From contig NZ_VIFV01000030.1 in assembly GCF_007004625.1 (NCBI RefSeq), positions 1-40,227 of the forward strand: a stretch of 40,227 nt of DNA, in the 5' to 3' direction. Source of the DNA: Planococcus salinarum (GTDB lineage: Bacteria > Bacillota > Bacilli > Bacillales_A > Planococcaceae). Below the pieces are notes generated by a model. It searched no databases and was not told the origin of the DNA. It saw nothing but the letters and a program-made list of their open reading frames with translations. Shown here one piece after another: positions 26,325-33,778 of the stretch (positions are counted from its first letter, which is position 1; each line of letters opens with the position of its first letter). Made by a program: the position numbers and the translations under genes.

Positions 26325-27059
26325 ATGGTTACAGCATATAAAGCTTTATTGACCAAAGAAGATTTCGCAACGCGCCAGGATCTGCCGGAATGGCTGCTGA
26401 AAGAATACGAGACATTCCACAATACGGTTACAGACAAAACTTTCCCCTGCTATTTCGGAATGAGCGGCGAACTGAAAGGCGAGTTGAGATACGCATACAT
26501 AAGCCGCGAGGACTGGTCTTCCCTGCCTGTGGCGGTGGAAGAGTTCCTGTCTTTGTTCAATGATCCAAAACACAAGCGCCATGGCCTTTTTGTATTTGTG
26601 GAACCATTCGAAACGGAAGGCAGCCTGGAGCAATATCGCGATGAATTTTGGACGATACTGCAATACTTACATAATATGGACGATATGGAATGGCCGTCTG
26701 ACAAGCCAAAAGATCCGGATCATTATTTATGGGATTTCGTTTTCAAAGGCGAACCGATTTTCATCTTCGGCAATGCCCCTGCCTATAAACGGCGGAAAAC
26801 CCGGGACCTTGGAAATGCCATGGTCCTCGGCTTCCAACCACGCCGTATTTTTGAAGGCCTGACCGGAACTGAAAAAGGGGGCATCATGTCGCGGGAAAAA
26901 GTCCGCCAGCGTGTCGAAAAATGGGACCAGCTTCCGACGCATCCGGATATCAGCCATTTCGGCGACCCCGAACACAACGAATGGAAGCAATTCTTCATCG
27001 GTGACGACAGTGAACCGCTCGAGGGCAAATGCCCATTCTCGCACAAGGCTGCGGAATAA
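26325..27059 (+). CDS. YqcI/YcgG family protein
   Basis: 244 residues, no signal peptide or membrane segment. The family signature near residue 40 is present (TFPCYFGMSGELKGELRYAY, key FPCxFG), with FVFVEPF, the central DDMEWPSDKPKDPDHYLWDF and the end EGKCPFSHK. Members occur in many bacteria and their activity is unknown. The conserved Cys residues near the start and end could bind a metal or haem, but this is speculation. CGGAGGAGAG precedes the ATG by five bases. It is a single gene with no clear terminator; the repeat region begins about 100 bases downstream. Confidence 0.75.
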   Translation: MVTAYKALLTKEDFATRQDLPEWLLKEYETFHNTVTDKTFPCYFGMSGELKGELRYAYISREDWSSLPVAVEEFLSLFNDPKHKRHGLFVFVEPFETEGSLEQYRDEFWTILQYLHNMDDMEWPSDKPKDPDHYLWDFVFKGEPIFIFGNAPAYKRRKTRDLGNAMVLGFQPRRIFEGLTGTEKGGIMSREKVRQRVEKWDQLPTHPDISHFGDPEHNEWKQFFIGDDSEPLEGKCPFSHKAAE

Positions 27060-27159
27060 CTGGACGTGTTTTTTAAAATTCAGCCAATAAAATGGGTAAA
27101 GCAAAAGGCTGTCGTGAAACCATCAACTTCTATAATCTTCTATAATCATTACGTTCTAG

Positions 27160-27384
27160 ACGGATGCTTTCCGCGGGGAGCGGCCTAAGCCTCCTCAGTC
27201 CGCTTCGAAAACCGATGCTCCTGCAGCGCTCTGCGCTTCGTCGCAAAGGTTCGACCGAATGGTGTTCGGTCAAACCTTCCCTGCGGGGTCTCAGGACTCG
27301 CTCTGGTTCCCGCAGGAAAGACATTGGCCGAAGCTTGCGAGGACAAGTCTTTGCGACGAAGCAGCGCAGCGATGCAGGAGCACC
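27160..27384. repeat. GC-rich intergenic repeat element, copy 1
   Basis: This element starts with GCTTTCCGCGGGGAGCGGCC and contains GGGGTCTCAGGACTCGC and CCCGCAGGAAAG, the pattern of the abundant intergenic repeats known from Bacillaceae and Planococcaceae genomes. Two inverted arms, 27217-27248 (GCTCCTGCAGCG ... TTCGTCGCAAAG) and 27349-27381 (CTTTGCGACGAA ... TGCAGGAGC), can fold the inner 100 bases into a large stem-loop. It codes for nothing convincing in six frames, although long chance open frames cross it. Confidence 0.7.
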
Positions 27385-27494
27385 ACTTTGCCTTTCACCG
27401 TCTGTCACTTCACTCTGATTCAGTTGGGGAATATAGGACCTACTTCTATATTTTAAAAAAGCGGAAATGAATATCCTATATTGAAAGTGATTGG

Positions 27495-27671
27495 TGATAT
27501 GGAGCAAAACAGCGCAGACGCCCAGGGGAGCAGGCATATGCCGACGAAGTGCTGAGATCCACTCGGGCGAAGTGCAACGAGACCGAGTTAGCTCAGCGCG
27601 AGCCAAGAGTTGGCCGTAGCCTGCAAGGCCGGCTCTTTGCGACGAAGCTAGCGCAGCGATGCAGGAGCACG
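27495..27671. repeat. GC-rich intergenic repeat element, copy 2
   Basis: Begins with TGATATGGAGCAAAACAGCG and GCAGACGCCC, like the other end of the same repeat family. Its last 61 bases (27610-27670) closely match 27324-27384 in the same orientation, differing at roughly a fifth of positions: both read TTGGCCG, TCTTTGCGACGAAGC and GCGCAGCGATGCAGGAGCAC. GAGCC and GGCTC within it can form an internal hairpin. The interval 27385-27494 between copies is AT-rich and shows no gene. Confidence 0.65.
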
Positions 27672-27735
27672 GGTTTTGGCAAGCGAAGCTGTTTTGCGGA
27701 ATATCGATTGCATACTTTTCTTTCTCAACAAACTG

Positions 27736-27766
27736 GCAAAAGGCTCCGCGCATGCGGAGCCTTTTG
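27736..27766. terminator. Terminator after cysteine-desulfurase-like gene
   Basis: GCAAAAGGCTCCGC and GCGGAGCCTTTTGC form a perfect stem around GCAT. It lies about 45 bases past the stop of the minus-strand gene at 27813 and works in either direction. Confidence 0.85.
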
Positions 27767-27812
27767 CTTTGGTCGGGACTATTATAAAAATCTTAACTAA
27801 TGAGATTTCAGC

Positions 27813-29045
27813 TTACAAAGCAGCAATTGCGTTGATAAACCGTTCGACTTCTTCTTCCGTATTGTATGGCGCCAGTCCGGCGCGCACCCAGCCGCCGGTC
27901 CTATTGACATCCAGCACGTCACCCAAGGTGGAAGCATAGAAATGGCCCGCCGCTGTAAAAATGCTGTGTTCTTCCGCCAGGATCACGCAGACTTCCGAAG
28001 GGGCATAACCTGCCACCTGGAATGCGATCGTCGGTGTCTTCGGCACATCATCCGCTGCCTGCCACAGCGTGACTTTGTCAATCTGGCTCAGGCCTTCACG
28101 CAGACGCCCCGCGAGACCATTTTCGTATTTTTCAATTTCCAGATAACCGGAAAGTATCTTTTCACGCCGCGTCTCCCCTTCACCGAATGAAGCGAAAAAT
28201 TCGATGGCCGGCCGGATGCCGGCGATGCCTTCATGATTTTGGGTACCGGTTTCCAGCTTATCCGGATAATAGGAGGGCGAAGTCGTCAATTTATACGGCA
28301 CCAGATCCTTAAACACATTTTCCCGGATTGCGGCGATTCCAATATGCGGTCCGAAAAATTTATAAACAGAGCACAAAAGAATATCAATATCCTGCTGATC
28401 ACGATCAATCGGCATATGAGGTACTGCATGCACGGCATCTGCCGCAACGAGGGCGCCGACCTCTCTTGCCCGTTTGACAGCAGGTTCGAGGTCTACGATC
28501 GTGCCGATTGCATTTGAAGCCATACCAAGCGCCACGAGTTTTGTTTTTTCATTGATAATGGCATTAACATTCTGCATGTCCAGAGTCAGCTTTTCTTTAT
28601 CAACAGGTATCCAGCGTACAGTCAAACCCCGGTCTTCTGCCATCATCAACCACGGATCGACGTTTGCACGGTGATCCATTTCGGTTACGACAATTTCATC
28701 TCCTGCATTGAACTGTTTGCCAAGTGCATTGGCAATTCCGATTGTCAGTGTTGTCATATTTGCGCCAAACGCCACTTCGTTTGCCTGCACATTCAGAAAG
28801 TCGGCAACCGCCTCACGAGCTTCTGTAATCACTTGTTCTGTTTCCCAGCTTGATGGAAATGTCCCATGGAGATTGGCTCCCCCTCGCTGCATATAACCCG
28901 AGATGGCAGTAATGGACTGCAGCAAGACCTGAGATCCTCCAGGGCCGTCAAAATAAGCAGCAGGCCTTTCTTTGTAAACGCGTTCAAGCGCCGGAAATTG
29001 CGTCCGGACTTTATCGATTGGAAAAATGGTTTCTGTCGATTTCAC
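27813..29045 (-). CDS. Cysteine-desulfurase-like aminotransferase class V
   Basis: 410 residues from a GTG start. A fold type I PLP enzyme: FDGPGGSQ and GGANLHGTFPSS near the start, NMTTLTIGIANAL, TEMDHRANVDPW, the Asp of AADAVHAVPH, and the PLP Lys in CSVYKFFGPHIG. The usual desulfurase Cys loop (SufS type RTGHHCA) reads FTAAGHFYAST, with Tyr where Cys would be, so it cannot act as a normal cysteine desulfurase. It fits the cysteine-desulfurase-like subfamily (TIGR01976 type), whose reaction is not established. AAGGGAG lies nine bases before GTG; an ATG three codons earlier abuts the ribosome site. Single gene with its own terminator. Confidence 0.82.
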   Translation of the reverse strand: MKSTETIFPIDKVRTQFPALERVYKERPAAYFDGPGGSQVLLQSITAISGYMQRGGANLHGTFPSSWETEQVITEAREAVADFLNVQANEVAFGANMTTLTIGIANALGKQFNAGDEIVVTEMDHRANVDPWLMMAEDRGLTVRWIPVDKEKLTLDMQNVNAIINEKTKLVALGMASNAIGTIVDLEPAVKRAREVGALVAADAVHAVPHMPIDRDQQDIDILLCSVYKFFGPHIGIAAIRENVFKDLVPYKLTTSPSYYPDKLETGTQNHEGIAGIRPAIEFFASFGEGETRREKILSGYLEIEKYENGLAGRLREGLSQIDKVTLWQAADDVPKTPTIAFQVAGYAPSEVCVILAEEHSIFTAAGHFYASTLGDVLDVNRTGGWVRAGLAPYNTEEEVERFINAIAAL

Positions 29046-29243
29046 GATGAACATCTCCCTTATGATGGAATGAACCAAAAAAATGTCAGAATCCGGCTCT
29101 GACTCCAGTTTATCAAAGTTCTTTGCTTTTATCTGATTCTGTAAAACAAAAAAGCACTAAAGCTCAGGCAAATTATTTGCCAACTAAGATTTTTTGCCTT
29201 ATCCTTCTTTATTGATGTCATATCGCATTTTAAGGAGGCCACT

Positions 29244-29795
29244 ATGGACCAGTTGGACAATTGGGTTGAAGCCTTTATCGAAAATGCCGGATGGATGGCT
29301 CCTGTTTTCTTTCTGATTCTACATTTGATCAGACCCTTCGTGTTCTTGCCAGTCATTGCTGTGTGCATACTCGGAGGGGTAGCGTTCGGTTTTGTTCAAG
29401 GAGCTGTATTGTCATATATTGGTCTTATCCTTATGAGTGCAGTAACTTATTTCCTGTTGAACCATTTGCCGGCATTCCATAACAAAATGACCCATCTGAA
29501 GGAAAAAATTTTTGGCCACCGAACACTTAGCGTCGGCCAGGTAATGATTTTACGCATCATGCCGTTTGTACATTTTCAACTCCTGTGTTTTTATCTGATG
29601 GATATGACAAAAACCTTCAAGGAATATATGTATTACTCAGCAGTTGGATTTACATTACCAGCAATCGTTTATACCGCTTTCGGGCAATCAATCAGTGAAT
29701 TCCCATGGTATATGACGCTCGCTTTCCTGTTTGTGCTGATTGCCCTATTCGCAGCCATCGATCACTACAACAAAATTTATCCTTCCCATCACTGA
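29244..29795 (+). CDS. TVP38/TMEM64-type membrane protein
   Basis: 183 residues with about five hydrophobic segments. The conserved central part is RPFVFLPVIAVCILGGVAFGFVQGAVLSYIG near residues 30-60 (key RPF and the Gly-rich GGVAFG), typical of the SNARE-associated/VTT domain shared with DedA proteins, which are linked to lipid scrambling and membrane homeostasis. It is slightly short for the family. AAGGAGG lies six bases before the ATG, and a terminator follows at 29804-29828. Single gene; substrate unknown. Confidence 0.8.
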   Translation: MDQLDNWVEAFIENAGWMAPVFFLILHLIRPFVFLPVIAVCILGGVAFGFVQGAVLSYIGLILMSAVTYFLLNHLPAFHNKMTHLKEKIFGHRTLSVGQVMILRIMPFVHFQLLCFYLMDMTKTFKEYMYYSAVGFTLPAIVYTAFGQSISEFPWYMTLAFLFVLIALFAAIDHYNKIYPSHH

Positions 29796-29803
29796 AAAAT
29801 ATA

Positions 29804-29828
29804 CCCGTGCATTCGCAACGGGTTTTTT
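29804..29828 (+). terminator. Terminator after TVP38-type gene
   Basis: CCCGT and ACGGG pair around GCATTCGCA and are followed by TTTTTT, nine bases after the stop codon. Confidence 0.8.
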
Positions 29829-29885
29829 AGTATCCAGGAATTCGGGTATAGTGTAAAATCACAAAGTTTAAAGAGGAGAATAGAT

Positions 29886-30659
29886 ATGCCGTTTTTTCAC
29901 AACAAGGAAACACAATTATATTACGAAGAATTCGGTGAGGGCCGCCCCCTTCTTTTGCTGCATGGGTTAACCAGCAATCATCAGATGTTTTACAGGGAAA
30001 TTGGTTATTTGAAAGATAAGTTCCGAATTATTGCCCTGGATTCACGCGGACATGGAAAGTCCGATCGGCCGGACGAGTTCACCATGGATGACCATGTGGC
30101 GGACGCCATTGCCCTTCTCGATCATCTTGGTCTGAACTCCGTGAATATACTGGGCGTATCAATGGGAAGTTATATTGCCCAGGGCATTGCCATTAAACAG
30201 CCGCAACGTGTGGAGAAGCTGATACTTGCAGCAACCAAGTCCTGCGGAGAAAAATCATCAATGGCGGAAATGTTTGACCGCTACAAAGATGAGCTGGAAG
30301 GGATGAGCATTGCGGAAAAGTTGGCCATGTCTTCCGAGCTTATCTTCCACAATCAGGAAGCCGTCAATGTGTGGCAGAAAACCATTGCCAAAAACAGCCG
30401 AATGCTGAATGGCGACGAGCAATCTGCCGCTTCTGCGGCTTTAAGGGATTTTGATTTCCGTGATGAGCTCAAAAAGATTACGGCAGAAACCCTCGTCATC
30501 AGCGGAAAGCATGACGGCCTGAACCCTCCGGAGAAAGGCCGGGAAACTGCCGTTGGAATCCCGAATGCCGATTATATGGAATTCCAGGATTCCGGTCATG
30601 CACCGAACGTGGAACAGGATCGGCTGTTTCTCGGTGTGGTTGAAAAGTTTCTGGGGTAA
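29886..30659 (+). CDS. Alpha/beta hydrolase
   Basis: 257 residues, no signal peptide. The catalytic triad is visible: nucleophile Ser in LGVSMGSYIA near residue 97, acid Asp in SGKHDGLNPP near 210, and His in DSGHAPNVEQ near 239. The oxyanion motif is LLLHGLTSN near 25. The segment LDSRGHGKSDRP is typical of small esterase/haloperoxidase-type hydrolases such as 3-oxoadipate enol-lactonase relatives, but nothing nearby supports that pathway. AGAGGAG lies seven bases before the ATG. Single gene with its own terminator. Substrate unknown. Confidence 0.85.
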   Translation: MPFFHNKETQLYYEEFGEGRPLLLLHGLTSNHQMFYREIGYLKDKFRIIALDSRGHGKSDRPDEFTMDDHVADAIALLDHLGLNSVNILGVSMGSYIAQGIAIKQPQRVEKLILAATKSCGEKSSMAEMFDRYKDELEGMSIAEKLAMSSELIFHNQEAVNVWQKTIAKNSRMLNGDEQSAASAALRDFDFRDELKKITAETLVISGKHDGLNPPEKGRETAVGIPNADYMEFQDSGHAPNVEQDRLFLGVVEKFLG

Positions 30660-30673
30660 TTGTCAATAATACA

Positions 30674-30706
30674 GGGATCAGTGGAACATGCACTGATCCT
30701 TTTTTG
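30674..30706 (+). terminator. Terminator after alpha/beta hydrolase gene
   Basis: GGATCAGTG and CACTGATCC form a perfect 9-base stem around GAACATG, followed by TTTTTT. Confidence 0.9.
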
Positions 30707-30735
30707 AGAATTTTTTGTTTTCCAGAATCATTTAC

Positions 30736-30764
30736 TTGTGAGTTTATCGCTATTTTTATATAAT
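30736..30764 (+). promoter_or_regulatory. Promoter of the HELGH gene
   Basis: TTGTGA (30736-30741), a 17-base spacer and TATAAT (30759-30764), in AT-rich DNA 49 bases before the start codon. Confidence 0.6.
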
Positions 30765-30812
30765 TAATAAAAGAGATAAATTTTTATCATTTGGGGGATT
30801 AAAAAAAGTAAG

Positions 30813-31463
30813 ATGACAAACAGCAAAAAAAGAAACATGATTAAAGGCTGGATATACTCGATAATGGATTTAACAGGTAACAAGCTGGAGTTGACAGAAC
30901 ACAGCAAGGGCATCAATATGAGTTATAATTTCATCCACAATCATGTGGGAGTAGACTTGGCACGTGTTCAACAGGCAAAGGATGAGCTTCCGATATCAGT
31001 TCCCTTAAAAATTTATATTGAAGTAATGACTTTGCACGAACTTGGTCATGCGGCCGACCGCGAAGCATTGCTCGCGTCACTGCCTTGGACACTTGAAGTC
31101 TACAACACCAAAAAAGCTGCACCTAGAGACAGCCTGTATACTGATCCCGATTTTTTGAAAGTCGTTTTGGACGAACAATTGATGAATATAGAATTTGAAA
31201 TTACTGCGTGGAACCATGCTGAAAAAATGAACAGCCATCACCAAATAGCAGATGATGAAACTTTCATGTCCATTCGCAAGCACAGTTTGGCCAGCTATGA
31301 AAACCCGTATCAACAAAATTTGCACTTGTATGAAAGAATGCTTGCAGATTCGGTTGAAATGACTGCATACAATAGTAAAGAACCCGATGTGAAAAATCTC
31401 ACATCGGGTTCTTTTTTTATTGGGCTGTATAGCCACCATCAAGGACGACAGCCTGTCCGGTGA
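30813..31463 (+). CDS. HELGH-motif protein with abnormal 3' end
   Basis: 216 residues, unknown family. LHELGHAADRE at residues 74-84 has the HExxH zinc motif of zincin peptidases (H75, E76, H79), and D82 or E84 could be a further ligand. No signal peptide or membrane segment was seen. The ribosome site is poor: GGGGGA is 15 bases before the ATG, and internal ATGs at codons 9, 18 and 36 are alternatives. The frame passes straight through a strong intrinsic terminator (31377-31418) and ends 46 bases inside the opposite-strand dehydrogenase gene, so residues from about 189 on are probably not native. The gene is more AT-rich than its neighbours. Metalloprotease activity is only suggested by the motif. 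Confidence 0.6.
   Translation: MTNSKKRNMIKGWIYSIMDLTGNKLELTEHSKGINMSYNFIHNHVGVDLARVQQAKDELPISVPLKIYIEVMTLHELGHAADREALLASLPWTLEVYNTKKAAPRDSLYTDPDFLKVVLDEQLMNIEFEITAWNHAEKMNSHHQIADDETFMSIRKHSLASYENPYQQNLHLYERMLADSVEMTAYNSKEPDVKNLTSGSFFIGLYSHHQGRQPVR
31377..31418. terminator. Strong terminator between HELGH gene and dehydrogenase gene
   Basis: AAAGAACCCGATGTGA and TCACATCGGGTTCTTT form a perfect 16-base stem around AAAATC. TTTTTTT follows on the plus strand, so its best direction is rightward, ending the HELGH gene. It also lies directly after the dehydrogenase stop on the minus strand. Confidence 0.92.
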
Positions 31464-32193
31464 CGCCGGAAGCTTTGTCGCTGGCCAGGAACATCGTATA
31501 ATCCGAAATTTCCCGGACAGACAGCAAACGCTTTTGCGGAACCAGCGGATAAATCACTTCTTCAAGCACTTTTTCCAGGGTGACGTTTCGCGTTTCCGCC
31601 AAATCGCCCAGCTGGTTTCGGACAAGCGGCGTGTCCACATAGCCCGGGCACATCGCATTGACGGTTATGCCGTGTTCCGCACCTTCCAAAGCAGCCACTT
31701 TCGTCAAGCCGATGACGCCGTGCTTGGCGCTGTTGTATGCCGCTTTTCCGGCAAAACCGACCAATCCGTTGATGGAGGCCATGTTGATAATGCGGCCGTA
31801 GCCCTGTTTTTTCATGACCGGAAACGCATGCTTTGTCGCAATGAACGGTGCGACGAGCATAATTTTGATCAATAATTCGTATTTTTCCGTAGGGAAATCT
31901 TCAATGGGAGAAATATATTGCATTCCGGCATTGTTTATCAGAATATCCAATGTACCGAATGCCTCCACCGTTTGGGCAATGGCCTGAATGATTTCTTCCT
32001 CATTGGTGACATCGCATTTGATGCCGATGCATTCATGTCCCTCTTCCACCAACGCATCTGCGGCGCTTTTCACCGCGTCTTCATTGATATCCGTCAGGAC
32101 GATCTTCGCCCCTGACTCCGCGAAATCACGACTGATTTCATAGCCGATTCCGCTGGCAGCTCCTGTGATGAATACAACTTTATCTCTTACCAT
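31417..32193 (-). CDS. 3-hydroxybutyrate dehydrogenase (SDR family)
   Basis: 258 residues. A classical short-chain dehydrogenase: cofactor loop TGAASGIG at residues 10-17, Asp after beta2 (LTDIN, NAD preference), NNAGMQYISPIEDFP, catalytic Ser in MASINGLVG, and Tyr-Lys in YNSAKHG. The end ASGVTGQAVVLDGGYTAQ and the segment MCPGYVDTPLVRNQL match bacterial 3-hydroxybutyrate dehydrogenases (YxjF in B. subtilis). It interconverts 3-hydroxybutyrate and acetoacetate. The ATG at 32193 has GGAGG eight bases upstream; the frame extends 11 codons further without support. It follows a GntP-family permease gene by 45 bases, consistent with uptake and use of 3-hydroxybutyrate. Confidence 0.9.
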   Translation of the reverse strand: MVRDKVVFITGAASGIGYEISRDFAESGAKIVLTDINEDAVKSAADALVEEGHECIGIKCDVTNEEEIIQAIAQTVEAFGTLDILINNAGMQYISPIEDFPTEKYELLIKIMLVAPFIATKHAFPVMKKQGYGRIINMASINGLVGFAGKAAYNSAKHGVIGLTKVAALEGAEHGITVNAMCPGYVDTPLVRNQLGDLAETRNVTLEKVLEEVIYPLVPQKRLLSVREISDYTMFLASDKASGVTGQAVVLDGGYTAQ

Positions 32194-32238
32194 AACGCTT
32201 GCCTCCATCCTTAGAAAATCTTTCATTTATCGTTTAGA

Positions 32239-33558
32239 TTAAAGTCCCAGACCCAGTGAGAACAGGATAATCGCCAACGCCAGACCGAGCAATGGAACGA
32301 TTACTGTTACAGCGCCCACTGGACCGTAGGCATCCTTATGCGACTCACCGCAGATACCGCGGATTGTTGTAACGACATAACCGTTATGCGGCAGTGAATC
32401 GAGCGCTCCGGAAGAAATTGCAACAGTACGGTGCAATGCTTCGGTATTGACGCCCATATCGATATAGTGCGGTGCCAATAACGGCAGGGCAATAACCTGG
32501 CCGCCTGAAGCAGAGCCGGTCAATCCTGCGATAACACTGACAGCAAGTGCGCCGCCGATCAGCGGGCTGCCGGGAATGTTCGTCATGGCATTTACAGCGA
32601 CTTCGAAAGCTGGAACCGCTTTTGCCACGCCGCCGAATCCGACAACTGCCGCCGTGTTACCGATGGCGATCAAAGCGCCGATGGTTCCATCAGAAATTGC
32701 TTTGCTGATGTTTGTGAAATATTTCCGGTTGATTGCGTATGTAGCGATAATCCCGCCAAGAAGGGCAAGAATCAACGCCGATGTCATCAACACGTCGTGC
32801 AGGGTAAACGAAATAATCAGCACAACCAATAATGGAATAAGACCCATCAACGGGTTTGGCAAATCGCGGTCTTTAATGACCGGATCCGTCTTGCGTGCTT
32901 CAAAGCGCTCCCCTTTGCTGACTGCCTTGCCGATCATCCGCTTCAGCCACCAATAACCGAAAATCATCATGAACACGGCAACCAAAATGCTGACTTCCCA
33001 GCCGGCGTATGGCGTAGTGCCTAAATATTCGATTGGAATCCAGTTCTGGATTTCAGGTGAACCGGCAGAGGTCATCGTGAAAGTCACCGATCCGAATGCA
33101 AGTGCCGCTGGAATGAAACGGCGTGGAAGATCCGCCTGTTTGAAGAGGCTCAATGCCATTGGATAAACCGAGAAAGCTACAACGAACAAACTCACTCCAC
33201 CATATGTAAGAACCGCACAGGCAATGACGATTGCAAGAACCGCTTTTTTCAGTCCGAACTTTCCTACCAGCCAGCGGGATACACTGTCAGCCGCTCCGCT
33301 GTCCTCCATTACTTTACCGAAAATTGCCCCAAGCAGGAACATCGGGAACCAGGAAGTGATAAAACCGGAAAAACTCGTCATATAATTAGTTAAAAAATTC
33401 GATTCCCCTTCTCCCACCAATTGCGGGAATAGCGGCATTCCACTGAAAAGGCCGACAACAAGCGCACATAATGGGCCTGCCACTAAAAGGTTCCAGCCCC
33501 TCATCGTCAATACGATGAGTAAGATAAGTCCCCCGATCAATCCGATCATACTTAACAT
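32239..33558 (-). CDS. GntP-family permease, probable 3-hydroxybutyrate transporter
   Basis: 439 residues with about 12 to 14 hydrophobic segments. GntP-type landmarks are LIGGLILLIVLTMRGWN, FLLGAIFGKVMEDSGAAD, FTMTSAGSPEIQNWIP and ISSGALDSLPHNGYVVT. Gluconate permeases share the fold, but the dehydrogenase gene next door and the similar yxjC-yxjF arrangement in B. subtilis point to 3-hydroxybutyrate. AAGGGGGG precedes the ATG at 33558 by eight bases; 14 further upstream codons are open but unsupported. First gene of a two-gene operon with a cre site upstream and a divergent LysR regulator. Confidence 0.88.
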   Translation of the reverse strand: MLSMIGLIGGLILLIVLTMRGWNLLVAGPLCALVVGLFSGMPLFPQLVGEGESNFLTNYMTSFSGFITSWFPMFLLGAIFGKVMEDSGAADSVSRWLVGKFGLKKAVLAIVIACAVLTYGGVSLFVVAFSVYPMALSLFKQADLPRRFIPAALAFGSVTFTMTSAGSPEIQNWIPIEYLGTTPYAGWEVSILVAVFMMIFGYWWLKRMIGKAVSKGERFEARKTDPVIKDRDLPNPLMGLIPLLVVLIISFTLHDVLMTSALILALLGGIIATYAINRKYFTNISKAISDGTIGALIAIGNTAAVVGFGGVAKAVPAFEVAVNAMTNIPGSPLIGGALAVSVIAGLTGSASGGQVIALPLLAPHYIDMGVNTEALHRTVAISSGALDSLPHNGYVVTTIRGICGESHKDAYGPVGAVTVIVPLLGLALAIILFSLGLGL

Positions 33559-33623
33559 TTTATTTCCCCCCTTGCATAATAATTGATCCATCGAATCCAC
33601 AATACCTGAGGTTTTCCATTTTT

Positions 33624-33639
33624 TTGCAAGCGCTTACTT
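33624..33639. promoter_or_regulatory. cre site upstream of GntP-dehydrogenase operon
   Basis: TTGCAAGCGCTTACTT matches the cre consensus at all but one position. It lies 66 bases before the permease start and 140 bases before the divergent lysR gene, so CcpA could silence the operon when preferred sugars are present. Confidence 0.7.
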
Positions 33640-33778
33640 CACCTGCCGGAAAAAATTGAATTTTGTTACAACATTGTGTCTGAATACTTTTTTTAGTGTA
33701 CATCGACTATATCGATAGGTAAAATGAATAAAAACTATACTATCTATAACTATTCGTTATAAATAAAAGGAGCATCCA

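Noticed and set aside
27130..27753. A 207-codon minus-strand open frame and several plus-strand frames across the repeat region
   Set aside because: They follow the GC-rich repeat copies, have no ribosome sites and encode Arg/Ser/Pro-rich low-complexity sequence; stop codons are rare here only because of base composition.
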